Assembly: GCA_002402085.1 (NCBI GenBank)
Contig: NVVB01000138.1
Location: forward strand, 1-10,081
Origin: Gammaproteobacteria bacterium
Lineage (GTDB): Bacteria > Pseudomonadota > Gammaproteobacteria > Pseudomonadales > UBA3067
DNA: 10,081 nt
Direction of reading: 5' to 3'
The position numbers were made by a program, and so were the translations under genes. Positions 7,901 to 10,081 of the stretch are shown here, piece by piece (the first letter of the stretch is position 1; every line of letters begins with the position of its first letter). The notes under the pieces were generated by a model. It had not been told where the DNA came from. It did not search any database and was given only the letters and a program-made list of their open reading frames with translations.

Positions 7901-8319
7901 GTAGCACCGTTAACATACCAATCCTCGACAATGATTCTCCGGGTATCGCAGACTGGGACTTAAACTCGCTCACCGTTATTAACGGGCCTAGCAATGGCTC
8001 GGTGACTCTCAACGGGGATAATTTAAGTATTAACTATTCGTCTGACAGAACGTTTATAGGGGACGATCAATTCCAATATCAAATCACCAACACGCTCGGC
8101 CAAACCAGCGCCGTTACAACCGTGTCGATTGAAGTTGTGGAGAACCCAAATATTATTGATATCCCTGATACAGAAACTCCAGTGCCACCCCCACCTTCAA
8201 GCAGCTCCTCCAGTGGCGGCGGTGGCAGTCTTTCCTTCGGTCTAGTTTTTCTATTTTTCGCGCTAGGATTAAAGATAAAAAAAACACACGTTAATCCCCG
8301 TTACGCGTCCTCACACTAA
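4969..8319 (+). CDS. Large exported parallel beta-helix surface protein with cadherin-like stalk and GlyGly-CTERM-like tail
   Basis: The product is a 1116-residue predicted cell-surface or released protein; its ligand is unknown. A Sec signal peptide (1-28) ends at S-Q-A. Residues ~29-510 are beta-helix/POMP-like repeats, with recurring S-T-x-x-N-N and G-G-x-I turns and five Gly-rich loops (about 205-214, 241-250, 319-328, 350-359, 370-380). Cys pairs at C43/C48 and C297/C301 may form disulfides. Residues ~563-612 (S-D-N-G-G-P-T-L-T-L to C-D-S-G-A-V-E) match the choice-of-anchor-Q pattern. Residues ~620-1057 hold about four cadherin/Ig-like domains; the last two share D-V-L-S-N-D/I-L-D-N-D and D-S-F-S-Y-Q-I/D-Q-F-Q-Y-Q-I. 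A Pro/Ser linker leads to S-G-G-G-G-S-L, a hydrophobic helix and K-I-K-K (~1082-1105), as in GlyGly-CTERM rhombosortase substrates. No strong Shine-Dalgarno precedes the ATG. It could be an adhesin, matrix protein or inactive polysaccharide-binding fold; I see no obvious catalytic site. Confidence 0.9.
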   Translation: MRSKTRTSKLLALTPLLMLSAAAPYSQADILFVSDSGSDTIDCAAAPCRTIAHAIEQAQAQDQLLISQGEYRLSDGLILNKPLSLIGVGQGQVIISGQSIDSSVITVSPDTTVSISGLSFIRGSGNIRDLKRVGGGIDNQGNLTLTHVLIGNNTVEGDSGSLLLGGVYSPLGGGIYSGPGSTLNLDYCTIDNNIVTSLSPAVGTGGGGGALGGGIAAEGSTVTINHSTLSNNQAIAEQSSGGGGGAVGGAIYIADLESTGSLSLNTSTLFNNQTIGGSISLIRPILGSGGASAGGDCGSNCTLNGNIISGGDGADGAALGGGGGGAGAEISDPITGIFNNRGGRGGDGAFLGGGGGGGARSSNDNGTTGAGGDGGFGGGGAASGWALPSALEAGQIAASVFSSPTDILDPAFLDSLQGIEKPRVGTQGRAGYGAGDAFAINDFFSGSGAGAGIGAAIFADDQTEITLAHSTISQNSAVGGQGNIDGQGQGQGIGGALFNNGAATFSLQNIALIDNQSDTQNNCAVADGSGLSVTDGFYSAGADSIADSLDCDAFNLTSRAILLPSLSDNGGPTLTLRPPTAQAFDNLSTTECASTDQRQIERPISCDSGAVELASNDTANIAPSVALNVLLLDYETDSEANLFPSASVNDLDSEDFDTLTVSITDGFNAAQDLLSLNIDGNPQWQRIDALSSSWLLHNGVVVAEIINEQAEEIQLKFNRLDTSALVSSLLATITYQNSANPPSSGLRNVHVLLNDAQQNTARANMSIATTTMPTPVVLDIFTEVQSGASVNVSISEFIVLPDGESLDSIELLSSPLLGASQITADANAATITYTSDPGSSGLEQINYTINDTSNQATLFVTVMSIVPQAEEDDYLLELSAGLPDIELDVLSNDNLRGAELDQISIIIVSPPQGGELNLTDAEGRITYKVNDQSRIGEDSFSYQISNSSGPVSNVATVTLSLSAPDISTAADSASAQASSTVNIPILDNDSPGIADWDLNSLTVINGPSNGSVTLNGDNLSINYSSDRTFIGDDQFQYQITNTLGQTSAVTTVSIEVVENPNIIDIPDTETPVPPPPSSSSSSGGGGSLSFGLVFLFFALGLKIKKTHVNPRYASSH
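5059..5949 (+). repeat. Diverged tandem duplication, copy 1 (beta-helix N-terminal region)
   Basis: This segment of the first beta-helix gene (residues 31-327) aligns almost without gaps to 8890-9777 of the second gene. Over residues 31-230 I count 146 of 200 identical. DNA is also close in places, for example around 5391 and 9221, where about 30 bases differ by one. The duplication is old enough for many substitutions, but the Gly loops and Cys pairs are kept. Confidence 0.9.
6424..6444 (+). repeat. GGCCAA hexamer repeat, 3.5 units, in frame
   Basis: GGCCAA occurs three times in tandem followed by GGC, coding for G-Q-G-Q-G-Q-G in a Gly-rich loop of the beta-helix (residues ~486-492). Because the unit is a multiple of three, copy-number change would lengthen or shorten the loop without breaking the frame. 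Confidence 0.8.
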
Positions 8320-8332
8320 AACCACTCTCAAG

Positions 8333-8367
8333 CTTAGTGCGCGGAAACCTAACATTCCCGCACTAAG
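8333..8367 (+). terminator. Strong hairpin after the large beta-helix gene
   Basis: The left arm 8333-8346 and right arm 8355-8367 pair over 13 bp (CTTAGTGCG and GGAA against TTCCCGCACTAAG), with one bulged C and an 8-base loop. The hairpin begins 13 bases after the stop codon. The position and stem fit a transcription terminator or 3'-end stabiliser. No T-run follows, so it is not a canonical intrinsic terminator on the plus strand. Confidence 0.55.
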
Positions 8368-8650
8368 GCCTACCCTCCTCGACTATCAATAGTTTTTCGA
8401 CACCCTCGCCATCCATAGCGCCCAATAAATCAAATAAGTCAATAACACCACCACCCACAAAGCCCTCAGCAAAAAAACAACGCCTACCCATCAAGACCCA
8501 AAAAATCAAGAATAAATTTCCAAAAAAGCCACACAGAAACAATTAAAAACAAAAAAACAAATCACCGCACACTAACTCCATGCAATAATAAAACCGCTCC
8601 GCCTCCTCCAGCAAAATCAACGGTACTAACCCGTAAAACAAGCCAACTAA

Positions 8651-8683
8651 TTACATCTTGCGTGCACACTATTGCTATAAAAT
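8651..8683 (+). promoter_or_regulatory. Extended -10 promoter of the second beta-helix gene
   Basis: TGCTATAAA (8673-8681) is an extended -10 element, with TG one base before TATAAA. A weak -35 candidate, TTACAT (8651-8656), sits 19 bases upstream; extended -10 promoters tolerate this. Transcription from here would give a leader of roughly 115 bases containing the stem-loop at 8711-8753. Confidence 0.5.
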
Positions 8684-8710
8684 GATGCGATTCCATCACA
8701 CTTCAAATTT

Positions 8711-8753
8711 TTGAGCTTTAACGCGAGGTTTTCGCGCCAGCAACGAAGCTCAA
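8711..8753 (+). promoter_or_regulatory. Nested stem-loop in the leader of the second beta-helix gene
   Basis: The outer arms TTGAGCTT (8711-8718) and AAGCTCAA (8746-8753) pair perfectly over 8 bp. They enclose an inner hairpin, CGCGA (8722-8726) with TCGCG (8732-8736) around a 5-base loop. The structure ends about 35 bases before the Shine-Dalgarno. It may protect the leader or respond to a factor. I do not recognise it as a known riboswitch, and the first paralogue has no such element. Confidence 0.4.
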
Positions 8754-8802
8754 TACATCGATAACCGTCTCGAAGAAAACCCAAAGAAAAGGATTTGTCT
8801 CA

Positions 8803-9837
8803 ATGAAAACACCCCGGCCGGCCCTGGCCTCAAAACTACTTCTTATCGCGCCATTACTGATCGCAAGCGCGTCAAGTCAAGCCGCCATTCGCCTTGTTTC
8901 CACCTCGGGTTCTGACAGCGAAGACTGCTCAGCGACCCCATGCCAAACCATCGCCTACGCAATCGACCAAGCGCAAGTAGGCGAACAATTATTAATTTCT
9001 CGCGGCCAGTATATTTTAGGCAGCGGTTTAATCATTAACAAATCCTTACGCCTCACTGGGGTTGGCCAAGATCAGGTTATTATTAACGGCCGGTCAATCG
9101 ATAGCAGTGTCATCACCATTTCACCGGAGGTCACCGCCTCAATCAGTGGTTTAAGCATCATTAACGGTTCAGGCAATATTCGTGATCTCACGCGCGTCGG
9201 CGGAGGCATCGATAATCAAGGCAATCTGACATTAACCCACGTCTTAATCCGAGACAACGAAGTCAAGGGCGACAGCAGCACCCGTCTCGAAGGCGGCACT
9301 TACAGCCCACTTGGTGGCGGCATCTACAGCGGCCCAGGCACCATTCTTAATTTGGAATACAGCACCATCGACAACAACGTCGTTACGAGTCAACGTCCGG
9401 CAGTAGGCTCAGGCGGTGGCGGCGGCGCGCTCGGTGGCGGCATCGCAGCCCAAGGCAGCGCCCTTACCATTAATTACTCAACCATCTCAAACAACCAAGC
9501 CAAAGCGGCACGCTCTGCCGGTGGTGGCGGTGGTGCAGTAGGCGGCGGAATCTATATTGCCGACCTTGACGGCCCAGGCACCCTGACCTTAAGCAATAGT
9601 ACGTTATCCAATAATAGTGCTACGGGTGGATCAATAAGCCTTATCAGGTCAATCTTTGGTAGCGGCGGCGCGGGCGCGGGCGGGGACTGCGGAAGAAGTT
9701 GCTCTTTGCGCACTGGTATTTCAGAGAGTAATGGCGAAGACGCAAAGGGCATCGCTGGCGGCGGCGGTGGAGCGGGCCTGGGGCGATGCGCCCAAGCCGG
9801 CGTGTACCTTGATTCCGGTGCCGCGGCTGGCGCTTGA
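8803..9837 (+). CDS. Second exported parallel beta-helix protein, paralogue of the first; 3' part replaced
   Basis: The N-terminal part is a secreted beta-helix protein closely related to its upstream neighbour. A signal peptide occupies about residues 1-28 (K-L-L-L-I-A-P-L-L-I, cleavage near S-S-Q-A). Cys pairs occur at C42/C47 and C296/C300. Gly-rich loops at ~203-212, 240-249 and 318-324 match those of the first copy. ATG at 8803 has a good AAGGA 9 bases upstream. The sequence is genuine to about residue 325 (9777). The remaining ~19 codons to the stop at 9837 read a RidA-like gene in the wrong frame and are not part of this protein. A full copy would be expected to continue with the rest of the helix, stalk domains and sorting tail. 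Function is unknown; the likely role is surface adhesion or matrix. Confidence 0.85.
   Translation: MKTPRPALASKLLLIAPLLIASASSQAAIRLVSTSGSDSEDCSATPCQTIAYAIDQAQVGEQLLISRGQYILGSGLIINKSLRLTGVGQDQVIINGRSIDSSVITISPEVTASISGLSIINGSGNIRDLTRVGGGIDNQGNLTLTHVLIRDNEVKGDSSTRLEGGTYSPLGGGIYSGPGTILNLEYSTIDNNVVTSQRPAVGSGGGGGALGGGIAAQGSALTINYSTISNNQAKAARSAGGGGGAVGGGIYIADLDGPGTLTLSNSTLSNNSATGGSISLIRSIFGSGGAGAGGDCGRSCSLRTGISESNGEDAKGIAGGGGGAGLGRCAQAGVYLDSGAAAGA
8890..9777 (+). repeat. Diverged tandem duplication, copy 2
   Basis: This is the partner of 5059-5949. Only one residue of length difference is needed across about 297 residues. The similarity stops at the G-G-A-G near 9777, where the sequence changes abruptly to high-GC DNA. 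Confidence 0.9.
9761..9777. other. Beta-helix/RidA join in a short shared sequence with G+C jump
   Basis: GCGGCGGTGGAGCGGGC serves two frames. In the beta-helix frame it yields the expected G-G-G-A-G loop; in the next frame it yields A-V-E-R-A leading into a RidA-like C terminus. From 9781 on, G+C is about 69% (208 of 300 bases counted to 10080), well above the roughly even composition before it. Gene content, frame and base composition all change here at once. Confidence 0.7.
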
Positions 9838-9922
9838 CGGGATGTTGTTCGAGGTGGAGGCGCTGGCCGTGGCGGAAGGCACAACCTCCTCTGCGTCCGC
9901 CGCATCCTCCGGCGCGGTGTAG
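9764..9922 (+). CDS. RidA/YjgF-family protein, C-terminal fragment
   Basis: About 52 codons read A-V-E-R-A-W-G-D-A-P-K-P-A-C-T-L-I-P-V-P-R-L-A-L, then G-M-L-F-E-V-E-A-L-A-V-A and a Ser/Ala-rich tail to TAG at 9922. P-A-x-T-x-x-x-V then L-x-E-x-E-A-x-A is the closing signature of the Rid family. Members form small trimers that hydrolyse reactive enamine/imine intermediates; the catalytic Arg normally sits at the Arg of the P-A-R-T motif. Here that position is Cys (P-A-C-T), as in several Rid subfamilies that are not classical RidA. The first ~75 residues are missing because of the join at 9761-9777. Codon use is strongly GC-rich. Confidence 0.7.
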   Translation, partial: AVERAWGDAPKPACTLIPVPRLALDGMLFEVEALAVAEGTTSSASAASSGAV

Positions 9923-9955
9923 CCGGTGCCAGTGCGCGGTACACCCGTGTTGCGC

Positions 9956-10081
9956 TCAGGCCGCCAGCTTGGGGTGGCGGGACGGCTGAGGCTGCCCCGC
10001 CTGGGTCTCGCCAAACTGCGGATGATGCGCGAACAGCTCGGCCACCCAGTTTACGAACACGCGCACCTTGGCCGACAGGTG
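9956..10081 (-). CDS. LysR-type transcriptional regulator, C-terminal fragment
   Basis: The last 41 residues, entering from the right edge, read H-L-S-A-K-V-R-V-F-V-N-W-V-A-E-L-F-A-H-H-P-Q-F and then a Gly/Pro/Gln-rich tail to TGA at 9956. L-S-x-K-V-R-x-F-V-D/N-W-V/L-A-E-x-F is the usual ending of the effector-binding domain in many proteobacterial LysR regulators. It converges with the RidA-like gene, leaving 33 bases between stops. The match is short but characteristic. The target genes are not visible. Confidence 0.7.
   Translation of the reverse strand, partial: HLSAKVRVFVNWVAELFAHHPQFGETQAGQPQPSRHPKLAA

Larger units (their letters stand above)
8320..8802. other. Intergenic region between the two beta-helix paralogues
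   Basis: This is a 483-base non-coding stretch. Its left part holds the hairpin at 8333-8367. The middle (about 8460-8560) is strikingly A-rich on the plus strand, with several runs of five to seven A and few T. The right part carries a likely promoter (8673-8683), a leader stem-loop (8711-8753) and a Shine-Dalgarno (8789-8793). I find no convincing ORF, tRNA or known RNA family. Confidence 0.6.

Noticed and set aside
8711..8753. Known riboswitch in the leader
   Set aside because: The fold is a simple nested stem-loop without the conserved cores of the riboswitch classes I know. It is kept only as an unnamed structure.
8320..8802. A transposon or integron site between the paralogues
   Set aside because: No terminal inverted repeats, target duplications, transposase remnants or attC-like structure were seen. 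The hairpins are short and unrelated to each other.
9778..9837. Native C terminus of the second beta-helix protein
   Set aside because: The residues after 325 match neither the first copy nor any stalk or sorting signal, while the next frame reads a clear RidA ending.

Overview
The window looks like a marine-type gammaproteobacterial contig of roughly even base composition. The supporting genes are a GlnE and a RimI of the gammaproteobacterial kind, a GspE/PulE-type secretion ATPase, and a large exported protein ending in a GlyGly-CTERM-like sorting tail. The last ~300 bases are different: about 69% G+C by hand count over 9781-10080, with gene ends (RidA family, LysR family) typical of a high-GC proteobacterium. 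I do not assign a genus to either part.

Layout. On the minus strand, reading right to left: a GspE/PulE-family ATPase (2758-4551), a C-terminally truncated glnE (256-2580), the C-terminal third of rimI (74-313), and the first 18 codons of a probable exported protein (1-56). On the plus strand: a complete 1116-residue exported parallel beta-helix protein (4969-8319), then a second, 5'-complete paralogue (from 8803) that stops being recognisable near 9777. After that come the last ~52 codons of a RidA-like gene (plus) and, convergent with it, the last 41 codons of a LysR-type regulator (minus).

How it may fit together. The main biological theme is cell-surface display. Two tandem paralogous, Gly-rich, Cys-bearing beta-helix proteins lie divergently from a type II secretion/type IV pilus-like ATPase. 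The complete one carries a choice-of-anchor-Q-like segment, a stalk of cadherin-like domains and a GlyGly-CTERM-like tail. Such tails are processed by rhombosortase, and known substrates leave the cell through type II secretion, so the neighbourhood is suggestive. No rhombosortase gene is present and the link is inference.

Reliability. Both ends contain abrupt gene-to-gene joins inside short sequences that fit both partner genes: ~19 nt at 295-313 for glnE/rimI, ~17 nt at 9761-9777 for beta-helix/ridA. The simplest reading is chimeric assembly joins, with real microhomology-mediated rearrangement as the alternative. Treat the truncated glnE, the headless rimI, the truncated second beta-helix gene and the RidA/LysR tail as possibly not belonging together. 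The core from about 314 to 9760 looks sound.
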